From assembly GCA_964017045.1 (NCBI GenBank), contig OZ024811.1, forward strand, positions 12,553,818 to 12,617,817: 64,000 nt of DNA. The letters are read 5' to 3'. Shown piece by piece: positions 11,376-23,199 of the stretch. The notes under the pieces were generated by a model, which saw only the letters and a list, made by a program, of their open reading frames with translations, did no database searches and had not been told where the DNA came from. The first letter of the stretch is position 1, and every line of letters starts with the position of its first letter. The position numbers and the translations under genes were made by a program. The DNA is from Omphiscola glabra (Eukaryota > Mollusca > Gastropoda > Lymnaeidae).

Positions 11376-12344
11376 TTAATAAAAGCTGTACATGTATGAT
11401 AATTCTTTGCATGACACATTCGATATGGAATATCCTTTAGGATAGTCTTCGGATGCGCTTGCTTTGTTTTTTAAGTGTCCTCGATACGCGATACACAAAT
11501 CATATCTGTAAATTCGTCTTGCTATGCTGAGACTGTCATTGGGCACCGGAACCTTCATACCCTCGAAAATGGACTCGCCCAATGGAAATACAAATCTCGT
11601 GGGGTAAATGTAAGTTATTCGTGTGTAATATGAAGCGGCCCATACGTAGGACTTATCCATTGTGTAGAAGAAGATGTCCACGAAAGGGTAGTCACGATCT
11701 TTGTAGTGGAACTTCCAATGGGCGAAATTGGGTTCGTCCAACGTGAAACCTTCGTTGCAGGACAGCGCCTTCTTGACCAGATACCAGGAGTCTAGAAGCA
11801 CAGAAATATCTATGTCATCGTCCCAGGGTACGAATCCCCCGTGTCTGTTCAAGCCTAGCAAACTTCCATCCACCAGGAAATGCTGCACACCGACAGAGTC
11901 CAGGGCTGCGGCTGCTACTTTGTACAGAAACAAAATCTCGATTTTCTGGGTCAGGTTGAGAGCGGGCAGGAATCGCCCATGGCCTTTCTCCAGCACCCGC
12001 CTGTGAACTTCCGGAAACAGCAAGTGGTCGTAGGACAGCGTGGACGAGGCGGTAATGTCACTGACGTTGACCCGAGGTTTGTGTAAAACAGTACACGGCG
12101 TGCTGGATAAAATGCCCTCGGGTGTTTTCTCTTCACTGAAATGTATCCTGATCAGGTCAGACGTCTTTATGTCTCGCCAACCGTATTCAATGGCAGAAGA
12201 GAGTATGACATTACGTACTGGAATAACGAACAGTGTGATGTACACCAATGCCAAGAATATCATAGTCAGTGACAGAACCTTGCATTTTCCATTACACATT
12301 TTCCTCAAAATTGTGGGCGTTGCAAAAGTGGACCAGCTGGCCAT
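11376..12344 (-). CDS. LicD/fukutin-like type II membrane transferase, gene 2 of the cluster
   Basis: 322 residues from the ATG at 12344; the frame extends eight codons further to a TTG, which I reject as start. Paralogue of the gene at 4555-5547. Membrane anchor about residues 22-42 (LTMIFLALVYITLFVIPV), preceded by a basic tail. Signature GSLLGLNRHGG at 160-170 and PWDDDIDI at 173-180, with DIFFY at 223-227; all expected acidic residues are present, so it looks catalytically competent. Four lumenal N-glycosylation sequons (NVS, NLT, NDS, NVS). Closest by eye to the gene at 31195-32163, sharing VYITLFVIPVRNVIL and FPLGESIFEGMKVPVP. No introns. Its 3' side carries two minisatellites. The substrate is unknown. 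Confidence 0.9.
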   Translation of the reverse strand: MASWSTFATPTILRKMCNGKCKVLSLTMIFLALVYITLFVIPVRNVILSSAIEYGWRDIKTSDLIRIHFSEEKTPEGILSSTPCTVLHKPRVNVSDITASSTLSYDHLLFPEVHRRVLEKGHGRFLPALNLTQKIEILFLYKVAAAALDSVGVQHFLVDGSLLGLNRHGGFVPWDDDIDISVLLDSWYLVKKALSCNEGFTLDEPNFAHWKFHYKDRDYPFVDIFFYTMDKSYVWAASYYTRITYIYPTRFVFPLGESIFEGMKVPVPNDSLSIARRIYRYDLCIAYRGHLKNKASASEDYPKGYSISNVSCKELSYMYSFY

Positions 12345-12419
12345 CTTGTAAATTGATGCCGTGTCCAAAAGTTATGAGCAAAACTGTTCTGCTTTTTCCA
12401 ACAAGGGGGGGTGGGGTGG

Positions 12420-14324
12420 GGCGTAAAATACAAGAAATATAAATTATGAAGTCATTTTAAAAACAAATTTTGTACAAACTTCATAAAGCAGATGCGACTG
12501 TTAAAACGTAGTCTTATATTTAAATACAATGTATTTACCTTTGTCGTTCATCAAATTTGTTTAACCATTGGTTCTTAAATTGCATCGGCTGTTGTATTAC
12601 ATATTTTTTGTTAATAGCAACTGTTATCCGGGTAATAATAAATAATTATAAGCATATTGAGCCACTATCTACCTGCTATTTCCATTTTTTTTTTGCTTTG
12701 TATTTTCCGGTGTTTTGTTAAATCTAAACTTTCCACTACATAATTTTATCATAGACCCCCACCCCCCCCAATATGAGAACCTAATTTACATGCCAGTTAT
12801 TTATGGATTATGTTGTAAATGTATATTGATACAAATCGCACACAACCTTTCCCACGCCATTAAATTGTATTTGTGAAAAAATTTTAAATATACAAATTTC
12901 TTCTTTTGTAAAATTATTTTGAATACGCACATTCAAGTTTATGACATTATTTTGTTTTGAGAAATTAAAATGCTATTGAAAATGTAAGGAATCTATTTTC
13001 ACGCACTATAAAATTGTAAAAATTTTTTTTTTCTTATTTATAAAAATTAACTAGTTTTTAGATGTTTGTAGCAACCTAAAATTTTACCTTACCTCTTTAC
13101 TCGCCCCTGAACTGTATTTAAGAAAGGAAATAAAAGTACACATATATTTAAAATCTAGACTAAAATATGTAGACCGATTTCCACGTCTTCAACGCCCTAA
13201 AGTGCACTTTCACAGATATGTATTTAAGAATTTAAAAAAACTACAACAGAAAGCATCCCATTATTTAAAAAAGTTTACATTTACTCACACATTTTCCCAT
13301 CTTTTCAACTTTTAGTTCTGAGACATTGCTATCATGTTAAAAATATACAAACCCCCTTTTCCACGCTCCTGAACATCAATTTAAAAAAATTGGAACACAA
13401 AAAAAAAACAACCGAAGAATAAACACTCAAAACAACAACAATGAACACTTCAATTAACTTTAAACAAAATTAATGAACATTTTCACTTTGATCAGGATCA
13501 CTTTGTTAGATAAGCCTACCATTTAAAAAAATGTCTCCACTTCTTTCAGTGACGTATCTTGAATAGAAATCTCCCCCCCCCCCACCCACTTTTTCCAAAA
13601 AAAGTTCCGCTACTCGAAACGTCTTTTTTTAAAATTTTGGTAATTTTAATAAATATTTTTCAAAAAAAAAAATTGCCATCAAGGACGGTTGCCCCCATTT
13701 CGAGCACTGGCAAATTTTCTCACGACCTAAACTATGTGCGAAGTCTTATCACATATCGCGACCCATTTAAAAACAATAAAATAAACCTGCGAATTGTCTG
13801 AACTTTTTTTTATCGATAAATGGGTTGACCCAAACTTTAACACACATTTAAATAATATGATGCTTTTTAAACAGAAGTACCAGAGCTCAAAAAATCGTCT
13901 TGTAATACAAAAGTATAACTAAAGGCATGAAATAAAATATTTACCATATAAGTCCCCTAGCATGAAAGACCACAACAAAACGATATCAACCTCACACGGA
14001 GGTCCACACGATGGAGATCCTGAGACATGTTGCGTTGCTCGGGAAAATGAATCGATCAGTAAAATAAATGAACATTAAAAAAAAAAAAAGGGGGAAAAAA
14101 TAGCCGGTGTCATTGGCAGGATATTTATTTAGGCCATTGTTCAAGTCCATGTCGTCTAAATTCACAGAAGAGCGAGGTGAAAAACTTCTGAAATTCTCTT
14201 ATCAAAAAACCCCAAAACAACAACAACCAACTTTAAGCGATAAGATTCATTCAAGTATTTTAAATCAGTACGTTTAATCAGAACCAGTGCAAGGATCTTT
14301 TAGGTCGGTGAAAAGCTATGAACG
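12420..14324. other. AT-rich intergenic region 5' of gene 2
   Basis: Mostly A/T-rich with homopolymers, CCCACCCCCCCC-type runs (12755, 13572) and AACAACAACA stretches (13430, 14215). No TATA box or exon that I can defend; a non-coding 5' exon cannot be excluded. Confidence 0.5.
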
Positions 14325-14790
14325 TGCTATCTAGTTATGGGCAAGTACTTGAACGCTAGACACGACTAAGTACTTGCACCCTAGGTACGGCCAAGTACTT
14401 GTACCCTAGTTACGGCAGAGCACTGGTACCCTAGGTGAGGCTAAGCACTTGTACCCAAGGTACGGCCAAGTCCTGATGCCCTATGTACAGCTAAGTAGCT
14501 AAGTAGCTGTACTCTAGTTACGGCAAAGCACTGGTGCCCTAGGTACGGCAGAGCACTGGTACCCTAGGTGAGGCTAAGCACTTGTACCCTAGTTACGGCA
14601 GAGCACTGGTACCCTAGGTGAGGCTAAGCACTTGTGCCCAAGGTACGGCCAAGTCCTGATGCCCTATGTACAGCTAAGTAGCTGTACTCTAGTTACGGCA
14701 AAGCACTGGTGCCCTAGGTACGGCCAAGTCCTGATGCCCTAGGTATGGTCAAACCCTTTCCCTCTAGGTACGCCCAAATACATGCACATT
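14325..14790. repeat. 25-bp minisatellite with CCCTAGGTACGGC core
   Basis: About 18 units near 25 bp, alternating GTACCCTAGTTACGGCAGAG, GTGAGGCTAAGCACTTG and TACGGCCAAGTCCTGATGCC types. A higher-order pattern of about 120 bp repeats twice (14400-14520 and 14580-14700). It shares ACCCTAGGTA with the next array. Confidence 0.85.
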
Positions 14791-15204
14791 AGGTATGGCC
14801 AACTACATGCAAACTGTGTACATACATGTACTTGCAAACTGGATCAAGACATGCGCTTGCGCCCTTTAGGTACATGAAATCACTTGTAAACTATGCAGCA
14901 CTAATTTTCTATGCCATAGGCAACTACAAATATTTATACCTTAGGAAGCTATAATAGAAGTATTTATTCCCTAGGAGACAATTTACCAAACTTTTAGTTT
15001 TGAAGAACCCGTGGATTAATTTCCCACTCTGCAGGGGGCGGTGCCAGAGTTATTAATTTTTAAAATAGCTTTATTTGACCGTAAATGAATATGTCATAAA
15101 ATAGCTTCAAATGCGCTATCAGCCAATGCGAGAGTGCTATATTATTATAAACTATTACTATTTTATGCTAGTCCGTGGACCATGACTTTGGGACACACCA
15201 CGGG

Positions 15205-15440
15205 AAAACCAAGTATTTAAACACTAGGCAACACGAAGCATTTATACCCTAGGTAACACGAAGCATTTATACCCTAGGCAACACGAAGTATTTAAACCCT
15301 AGGCAACACGAAGCATTTATACACTAGGAAACACGAAGTATTTATACTCTAGGCAACACGAAGTGCTACAAAATAGGAAAAAATAAAGTATTTATACCAT
15401 AGGCAACATAACGTATCTAAAGCCTAGACAACACCAATTA
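15205..15440. repeat. 25-bp minisatellite with TACCCTAGGCAACACGAAG core
   Basis: About nine copies of a 25-bp unit (AAGCATTTATACCCTAGG plus CAACACG). A lone matching monomer lies at 33621-33642. Confidence 0.88.
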
Positions 15441-15719
15441 TTAATAGAATGGGAAACAACAGTAATTTATACAATAGACAACACCATTTTTTCCCCACGA
15501 TAGAAAACGGCAAACTCTTCATTGCATCACAAGAACTTGTTGAAATAAATAAGTTAAAAATTCCCCCCCCCCCCCATAACAGAATAGATCTACGTATTTT
15601 CTTTTTATTTCCAGTGATTTTAAATTCTGAAAGTAATAACGTGACATACTCACCCTACTTCCAAAAGTATGGCTCTTGTTGATCCTTTAAACTCTACTAT
15701 CCTGACTGATTCCCCCCTC

Positions 15720-15962
15720 TGACTGATAAACGATGCTGCTGGGTGCCGTCTATGACTTGACTTGTACATAGTTATGGAATGGTTGGCTGGTTTGAGTGAA
15801 TACACATTTGTTTTGTTTTATTTAATTAATGTATGTTAATTTTTAAGTTCATGATTGTGTTTGTTAAATTGGATGTACAGCGCGGTGAGCCAAGCCCTGG
15901 GCTGGTGTACCACGCTATACCAAAGTTCTACTACTACAACTGCTAATAATAATAATTTCATT
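15720..15962 (+). mobile_element. 3' end of a CR1/L2-like non-LTR retrotransposon
   Basis: GTACAGCGCGGTGAGCC, then GCTATACCAAAG, then TACTACTAC and TAATAATAATAA. This matches the typical untranslated tail of CR1/L2-type LINEs, in which a GCGC-bearing hairpin region is followed by a TTA/TAA microsatellite. Only the tail is seen; the 5' limit is uncertain. Confidence 0.55.
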
Positions 15963-16059
15963 TTATCTCCTTGTTTAAGCGTTCCTATGTACTGTGGTAA
16001 CGGAATCTTTCAGTGTTTCTAAGTTAGTTGTCGAAGAATTTCTCGAAGCCAGAGACTTA

Positions 16060-16500
16060 CTTTCACACCCGACTCTTTCTCACACAACTAAACTTTCTCA
16101 TACACCCGACACTTTCCCCCACACAACTAAACTTTCTTATACACCCGACACTTTCCCCACACAACTAAATTTCTTATACACCCGACACTTTCCCCACACA
16201 ACTAAACTTACTTTCACACCCGACTCTTTCCCACACAACTAAACTTTCTCATACACCAGACACTTTCCCCCACACAACTAAACTTTCTTATACACCCGAC
16301 ACTTTCCCCACACAACTAAACTTTCTTATACACCCGACACTTTCCCCACACAACTAAACTTTCTTATACACCCGACACTTTCCCCACACAACTAAACTTG
16401 CTTATACACCCGAAACTTTCCCCACACAACTAAACTTTCTTATACACCCGACACTTTCCCCACACAACTAAAGTTTCCCACGAACCCGAGACTTTCCTAG
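16060..16500. repeat. 37-bp minisatellite
   Basis: About 12 copies of a 37-bp unit that combines ACACAACTAAACTTTCTTAT with ACACCCGACACTTTCCCC. The right edge decays into looser ACCCGAGACTTTCC-type units. Confidence 0.9.
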
Positions 16501-17566
16501 ACACCTAAGATTATCTTGCGAACCTTAGTCTTTCTCAGAATCCCCGGAAATGTCCCACGAGTCCAGGTTCTTTCATTCTACACACCAGACTACATTACAA
16601 AAAGCGTCGCTGAATGTATCTGATAACTGCAACGACACTGTGTGTTTAAGTACACCGACACGGTAATTCCTAGTTAGACGCTTATTACACAATTTCGGAT
16701 AAACGGTTGGAGGAAGTTCTGTACACAAAATTTCGAAACGATATAGAGCAACGTTACGTTTTATAATCTTTAATTTCTAGGCAATTCTAAATCGGGAAAA
16801 ATTGGCGCCAAAGACACCTTCGACACGATCCAGGAAGTCTTAATAATTGGATCAACCGTGTCACTTAGCAACACAAGTATGTTATCTTATCGTGCTTAAT
16901 TTTACGACTTTTGTGACTTTGACCGGTTTGGAGGGGGGATCTGGGGTGGTGGGGGGGGGCTTTCCCGGGGGGGGGGTGCTGAGCTTATGCTATTAAAGGC
17001 GGGGGTAGTGGAGATTGGCTCCAGTGCTGATTGGAGCTATAGAGTTGGTGGTGTTATGCTGTGCTGTAGCGGCAACATGTTAAGGACAGAACACAAAATA
17101 TTAACACAACACACCCGAGAAGAAAAAGAACGTATTCAGGTTGGGGACACAAGAAAAAGTGGGACGTCTGTATAACATCTTAGCTTCGTTCTGTCTCTTG
17201 TATAGGTAACACATACATGACCCGTCCACATGATTATTTGTTAAATAACCTGACATGGATTTTTTCCCGAAGTGGTTTGTAAGTTAAGTTGATATAAATA
17301 AATAAAAAGTCGTTTTTTAACAAACTGATTTTATGTTGAAATTATTCCGTAGTAATTGCTTAATAGATATTCATTTGATGAGTGTGTTTTTTTTCCTTTT
17401 AAGTTTTAAATGCTATAGTTTGAAAAAGAATCATTAAAATAAAGGGTTCAGTCCTATGGCCGCCTTGCACTTTTTTCTACATTTCATCCCATGGGAAGGG
17501 AAAGACTAATTTTTCATAGTTTTTCCACAGAGTAAACAGCTTTAAAAAATCGGAATCATCAGTATT
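16501..17566. other. intergenic, no gene recognised
   Basis: Contains a G-rich stretch (16930-16980) and AT-rich sequence. No supported gene. Confidence 0.5.
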
Positions 17567-17755
17567 ACGCAAATAAGGCAGCTATTCTTGGCGAGGAGGT
17601 CATTTGAATAGTTAAAGACTGCGACGCCCATGCAACTAAGGCAGCTAATCTTGGAGAGGTGGTCATTGGAATAGTTAAAGATTGCGACGCCCATGCAAAT
17701 AAGGCAGCTATTCTTGGAGAGGTGGTCATTGAAATAGTTATAGACTGCGATGACC
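17567..17755. repeat. 63-bp tandem repeat, three copies
   Basis: Three copies of a 63-bp unit containing AAGGCAGCTATTCTTGG, GGTGGTCATTG and GACTGCGACGCCCATGC. It has far fewer copies and a longer period than its neighbours. Confidence 0.9.
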
Positions 17756-17849
17756 TAAGGTGGTCTTTAATTTTTCCACACCTAGTTAACGAAAAACACA
17801 ACGCATACGGAGTAGATATTTAAAATAAATTATACAAAGTATATAAAAA

Positions 17850-18385
17850 TAACCCCCCAAAATGGCGCCCCAAATAAGTCTTCCCCCAGGGCGGACCGCT
17901 AACTTCTCCACGTTCTTCCTACGCCCGTGGAGCACGTACATCGTCGAGTAGGTACGCCAGTGAAGTAGGTACACCGTGGAATAGGTACACCGTGGAGTAG
18001 GTACGCCATGGAGTAATTATGCCGTGGAGTAGGTATGCCGTGGAGTAGGTACGCCCGTGGAGTAGGTAAGCCGTGGCGTAGGTACGCCCGTGGAGTAGGT
18101 ACGCCATGGAGTTGGTACGCTGCGGAGTAAGTACGCCGTAGAGTAGATGCGCCGTGGAGAAGTTACGCCCCAGGAGTAGGTACGCTACTGGAGTAAGTGC
18201 ACAGTTGAGTAGGTACGCTACTGGAGTAAGTGCACAGTTGAGTAGGTACGCTACTGGAGTAAGTGCACAGTGGAGTAGGTGCGCTCCTGGAGCAGGTACG
18301 CCTGTGGAATAGTTATGCCTTGGAGTAGGTACGCCCGTGGAATAGTTGTGCCTTGGAGTAGGTACGCCCGTGGAATAGTTACGCC
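17850..18385. repeat. 16-18-bp minisatellite adjoining a MITE-like terminus
   Basis: From about 17935, units of the form GTAGGTACGCCCGTGGA (16-18 bp) repeat. A 33-bp variant (GTAGGTACGCTACTGGAGTA followed by AGTGCACAGT) occurs three times at 18176-18275. The sequence just left (17850-17936: GGGCGGACCGC ... CTACGCCCGTG) resembles the end of a CAGTGGCGTAG-type MITE. The array monomer contains the same TACGCCCGTG. Confidence 0.8.
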
Positions 18386-18654
18386 GTGATAGTGAGTAAA
18401 TCTCCATCACCCAACTGGTCGTGCCCTATTCAATTTTGTGTGTGTACGTATTGATCGCAACGTTTATGGCTGACGGAAAAGAAATTACTATTGGTAACAT
18501 TAAACAAAAACCTCCAAAAAAACCAACAAAATTGAAAGCCCCGAAAAGCAATTGAACCGCAAACACAAACAACATTTTATACAGTGGTGACTCCTTAACA
18601 GCAAAACAAAATTAACAAACAACGGCTTCTTTTTAAAAACTTTACTTTGACCCC

Positions 18655-18798
18655 CAGTTCGTGTATTTTTGGCCCCAGTTTGGGTATTTGTGACCACAGT
18701 TCGTGTATTTGTGACCTCAGTTCGTGTATTTGTGACCTCAGTTCGAGTATTTGTGACCTCAGTTCGTGTATTTGTGACCTCAGTTCGTGTATTTGTGG
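18655..18798. repeat. 21-bp minisatellite
   Basis: Seven copies of a 21-bp unit, CAGTTCGTGTATTTGTGACC plus one base. Variation is confined to GACCTC/GACCAC/GGCCCC. It abuts the dispersed repeat at 18805. Confidence 0.9.
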
Positions 18799-18804
18799 AT
18801 AAAC

Positions 18805-18925
18805 CTCCGGAACGCTAAATGACCAACTTCCCGACATCCCATCGAGCTGAAATTTGGCACATAGACTCTGCGCTGATCCCCCAATTTTTTCTTATATTCT
18901 TCAAAAAATGTCGGTTGTTTGGGGG
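18805..18925 (+). repeat. dispersed ~130-bp repeat, copy 2 (plus)
   Basis: ACTTCCCGACATCCCATCGA, GCTGAAATTTGGCACATAGA and GATCCCCCAATTTTTT follow the same order as at 62105-62245 and, inverted, 6478-6640. Confidence 0.65.
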
Positions 18926-19825
18926 TGGGGAGGGGGGCGGATGCTAATGCTTTGCTAAATGGGTTCCTGTTTTGGTTTGGAGATTAATTGTGTCGCTGTT
19001 GCTACGTGCTTTCTATTCGTGACGTATTTGGGTATGCAGTAAAAAAAAAAAGTATGATTGAAGGGGAAAATGAAGAAGACATGAAACGTGTCTTCACCAG
19101 AAGTTTACCCGTTAAACATAAACGTTTCTTCAAAAATTGAAAATCACGTATACTTAGTCTACATAAAAACAAACCAAAATGCTTATAAAAGGATTTTCAC
19201 GGGAAAAAAATGTTGTTTTTAAAGGGTTGTTGCATTAAAACATCGTTTCACTTTCAACCCCTTGAATTTGGACTCTAAAGATGCTTGAGAGTAACTAATT
19301 GTGGGTGTGTGTTTTAAACGCTTTTCTCCAGCGTACCGCCATGAAAGTCAAAAATGTGACTTTGCCGTGATACCTGGCCTATGACTTTATGACTTCCACT
19401 AATCAGGTGTCGATGAAATCCCTTCAACGCCGAAGAAAAGAAAAGCAAAGAAAGGAAAAGAGAAGAAATGAACTGAACAGAAAAGAACAGAACAGGATTA
19501 TCAGCTGATAAGGAATAAAACAAAATTTACAATGGGTGATTTAAAAAAAAATTCTTTTGGGGGGAGGGGGGGGGGGTGAACGGTATTTAATCTATGTTTC
19601 GTTCCTCTTCTTGAAAACGTGAATACATATTGCTTATTAAATATCCGGGTAGATGGGACTCGTTAGCGTTGGAAGGCAACTTTTCTACGATAAAAAGTAG
19701 AACTCTGAAGTCAAACCCGGAGATGGAGTCGCGTAAGCAACATGACATTGAAGCAATGAAACGCGTAAAGAGCACAGTGAAACACACACACACACAAAGA
19801 CACCGCTGGTCATCCACTGTAACCT

Positions 19826-19828
<3 letters not shown>
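18926..19828. other. intergenic, no gene recognised
   Basis: Includes a GGGGAGGGGGGGGGG tract (19559) and an AAAGAAAAG purine stretch (19435-19500). No supported coding region. Confidence 0.5.

Positions 19829-19866
<38 letters not shown>
19829..19866. repeat. (TA)n microsatellite
   Basis: About 19 uninterrupted TA dinucleotides. Confidence 0.95.
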
Positions 19867-19872
<6 letters not shown>

Positions 19873-19979
19873 GTAGTCGTCTTGAATAAGTCTTGCTTTC
19901 GGATCAAATGGACACGGACAAGAGAGAGAGGCTGACAAATTGAACACCTCTCGCACAAATTAATTGAAAAAAATGACCA

Positions 19980-20545
19980 AAGTCAAGGCTACTACTTAAG
20001 TCAAGGCTACTACACAATTCAAGGCTGCTACTCAAGTTAAACTGCTACACAAGTCAAGGCTACTACTCAAGTCAAGGCTACTACTCAAGTCAAGGCTACT
20101 ACTCAAGTCAAGGCTACTACTCAAGTCAAGGCTACTACACAAGTCAAGGCTGCTACTCAAGTCAAGGCTACTACACAAGTCAAGGCTGCTACTCAAGTTA
20201 AGACTGCTACACAAGTCAAGGCTGCTACTCAAGTCAAGGCTACTACTCAAGTCAACGTTACTACACAAGTCAAGGCTGATACTCAAGTCAAGGCTACTAC
20301 ACAAGTCAAGGCTGCTACTCAAGTTAAGGCTGCTACACAAGTCAAGGCTACTACTCAAGTCAAGGCTACTACTCAAGTCAAGGTTACTACACAAGTCAAG
20401 GCTGCTACTCAAGTCAAGGCTACTACACAAGTCAAGGCTGCTACTCAAGTCAAGGCTACTACACAAGTCAAGGCTGCTACTCAAGTCAAGGCTACTACTC
20501 AAGTCAAGGCTACTACTCAAGTCAAGTATACTAGTCAAGTTGAAG
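19980..20545. repeat. 18-bp minisatellite, about 31 units
   Basis: Unit CAAGTCAAGGCTACTACT, alternating with CAAGTCAAGGCTGCTACA-type copies in a loose higher-order pattern. The minus-strand frame reads as a Ser-Ser-Leu-Asp-Leu repeat, but it begins at a TTG and has no domain, so I do not call a gene. Confidence 0.92.
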
Positions 20546-21954
20546 CCTTGGTTATCTTCCCATGCGAAGGACGAACTATAAGGAAACGAGAATAGATCCT
20601 GAACAGAAATAACGCTGTAGATGATAAGACCCAGAAAAGGTATGGTATAAAAAAACCCAAGAAATTTGACACACTCTAAAACTACGACCAACTACTGTAA
20701 GCTGCTCACTGGCGCCATAGTCTTAAAAATAAAACTGATCATAGCTGGTTATTTCTTTACCCGCCCGCTCCCTTTCTTATCACTTACTGGCTTATGTTAT
20801 ACATAGTAAATAACCTTCAAAGTCTTAAATAATGTCAACTTTGTCGAAGAACACTTTACACCCCCCCCCCCCCGTGTGCCCTTGTAATCCAACACAATGC
20901 TTTCTGCATCATTGCAACCCCATGACCTCTCCTGAACAGTTATGCCAAAATGCATGCGTGAAGAAATCTTTAAACGGTTTTTAAAAAGTCAATTTACCGT
21001 TGTTCGAAAGTATCAGCTAATTTGTCCCTTCATCTGTTCAGACAATTTAGCCAAGTTTGCAAATAAAATGCCATCGTAATGTATGTGTGAATGTCAAGTA
21101 TGGGATTATACGTGGCGTTGTGTTGAAAGAGTACTTAACCAATGCACCGGAAATTCGACTTCATTGTTATTCTTTTTCTTAAATTAACTTTACTTTTGTA
21201 ACGCCCGTTTTTAGTTGTTTCAGACAAAATGCGCGTGCAAAGGTCCTCGGATATTTAAGAGGGTCCTAATTTGTAAAGTCGAAACAATATTAACTCTTCA
21301 GGTGCGTGCACAAAACACGAAAAGCGGCAGAGGGTTTCCAAAAGTAACGCGACGCCACTGCTTCTGTGAGACTAACGGTCCTGATTTTCAATTTGAAAGT
21401 AATTCTTTTTTGAAATTCTCAAAATCTTTGACTTTTATTGGTATGAATTTCATCGACGTCCCCCCCACTCCCATAATTTGGCGACCGCCGCTCTAATGAC
21501 TGGGTCAGGTCTACATTTAAGTACACAATAGATAATGCTTGTACCAGCTGTCGTTACGCTTGTACTGGGTCTTCATGACGATGTATCAAAGCGTGGCTTT
21601 CCTTGTTGCAGATGCCCGTCGTGCTAATTCATGCATGACATCCCTGCCTTTACCTGCAAGGTTATTTTCGGCTGCATAAAAAGGCCGACCTTGGTGGGAA
21701 GCTATGCGTGAACTAGATAAAATATAGTAACAGGAATGAAAGAATGTATTTTCGAAGGACAGTGGCCAAAGTCAGTACCCAATCCCTCTGAAGGGCGATC
21801 ACCCCAAGTGCAGCTCGGATAATACACGCAGCATTGTATTCAGGTTGTCAGTAATTTAGGCTACAGGTATTAATTACTGGCACATGTTCTGTATCTAGTC
21901 GAGCCAAGGAAATAAGAAACAATACAATCTGAGCTACATTGAAGTAAGGACCAG
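20546..21954. other. intergenic, no gene recognised
   Basis: Contains a C-run (20861-20874). Near 21480 a stretch ending GGCGACCGCCGCTCTAAT resembles one hAT terminus, without a visible partner end. No supported gene. Confidence 0.45.
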
Positions 21955-22610
21955 GCTAAATTGCGGTTTTGGCTGTCTGTAGGACCAGGCTAAATGGGTA
22001 TTTTGGCTGGCTTTAGGACCAGGCTAAATGGCTGTTTTGGCTGTCTGTAGGACCAGGCTAAATGGCTGTTTTGGCTGTCTGTAGGACCAGGCTAAATGGC
22101 TGTTTTGGCTGTCTGTAGGACCAGGCTAAATGGGTATTTTGGCTGGCTTTAGGACCAGGCTAAATTGCGGTTTTAGCTGTCTGTTGGACCAGGCTTAATG
22201 GCTGTTTTGGCTGTCTGTAGGACCAGGCTAAATGGGTATTTTGGCTGGCTTTAGGACCAGGCTAAATTGCGGTTTTAGCTGTCTGTTGGACCAGGCTAAA
22301 TGGCTGTTTTGGCTGTCTGTAGGACCAGGCTTAATGGGTATTTTGGCTGGCTTTAGGACCAGGCTAAATTGCGGTTTTAGCTGTCTGTTGGACCAGGCTA
22401 AATGGGTATTTTGGCTGTCTGTAGGACCAGACTAAATGCGTATTTTGGCTGTCTGTAGGACCAGGCTCAATGTGTTTTTTGGCTGTCTGTAGGACCGAGT
22501 TCAATGGGTATTTTGGCTGTCTGTAGGACCAGGCTGAATGGCTGATTTGGCTGTCGTAGGACAAGGCTGATCGAAGGACTTTGCTGTCTTTTGGACCAGG
22601 CTGAATAGAT
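21955..22610. repeat. 34-bp minisatellite (2 x 17 bp)
   Basis: About 18 copies of a 34-bp unit, AGGACCAGGCTAAATGG followed by CTGTTTTGGCTGTCTGT, with AATGGGTATTTTGGCTGGC variants. It degenerates rightward to about 22770. AGGACCAGGCT is close to the AGGACCTGGCT core of the arrays beside genes 2 and 4. Confidence 0.9.
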
Positions 22611-23035
22611 GACTCGACCGTCTGCTGGACCAGGCTGTACAGGAGAATGTGTCTATTAGACCTAGCTGAATGAAGGACGGCTATCTGTAGGACAAGGCTA
22701 AAAGGATAACTTGGCTTTCAGTAGGACCAGGCTGTATAGAGAATGTGCCTGTAAGACCTAGCTGATTGAAGGACGTCTGTCCTTTGAGTTGGACATGTTT
22801 AAAGTCATGTGTAGTGAAGCAACCCACTATTCAGCGGCTTAAAATTGAGGTTCCACAAAATAAAATAAATAAACGAAGACGAGAATATGTCAATAGAACT
22901 TTGTAATGTCCAACCGCTGTCTTAAAGCAGGGTTACTTTCAGCCATCTATCCCGGAGTAGGTGGGTGGGGGGTAATGCCCCCCCGGGGAAAGTCAAGTGC
23001 CCCCCCCCCAGCCTAATTTAAAAACGACTATATTT

Positions 23036-23104
23036 CTGGTTCTGGTTCTGGTTAGGTACGTTGCTGCATCCATAAACTGGCATATGTGCAACGGTTGGGG
23101 AAGT
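23036..23104 (+). repeat. ~66-bp dispersed sequence, copy 1
   Basis: Begins TTCTGGTTCTGGTTAGGTAC and ends CAACGGTTGGGGAAG. It is nearly identical (one or two differences by eye) to the reverse complement of 62560-62626. A 13-bp piece (GTGCAACGGTTGG) is repeated in tandem at its right edge. Confidence 0.8.
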
Positions 23105-23199
23105 GCAACGGTTGGGGAAAAAAACAAATGTTTAAAAACAAATGTTTTTAAAAGATTAGTATCTGTTGCCTTTAACCGAAAACAATTTGTGGAATTCAT

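Noticed and set aside
20032..20691. 219-codon minus-strand frame with a hydrophobic start and Ser-Ser-Leu-Asp-Leu repeats
   Set aside because: Begins at TTG with no ATG there, and most of it is the 18-bp minisatellite; no domain.
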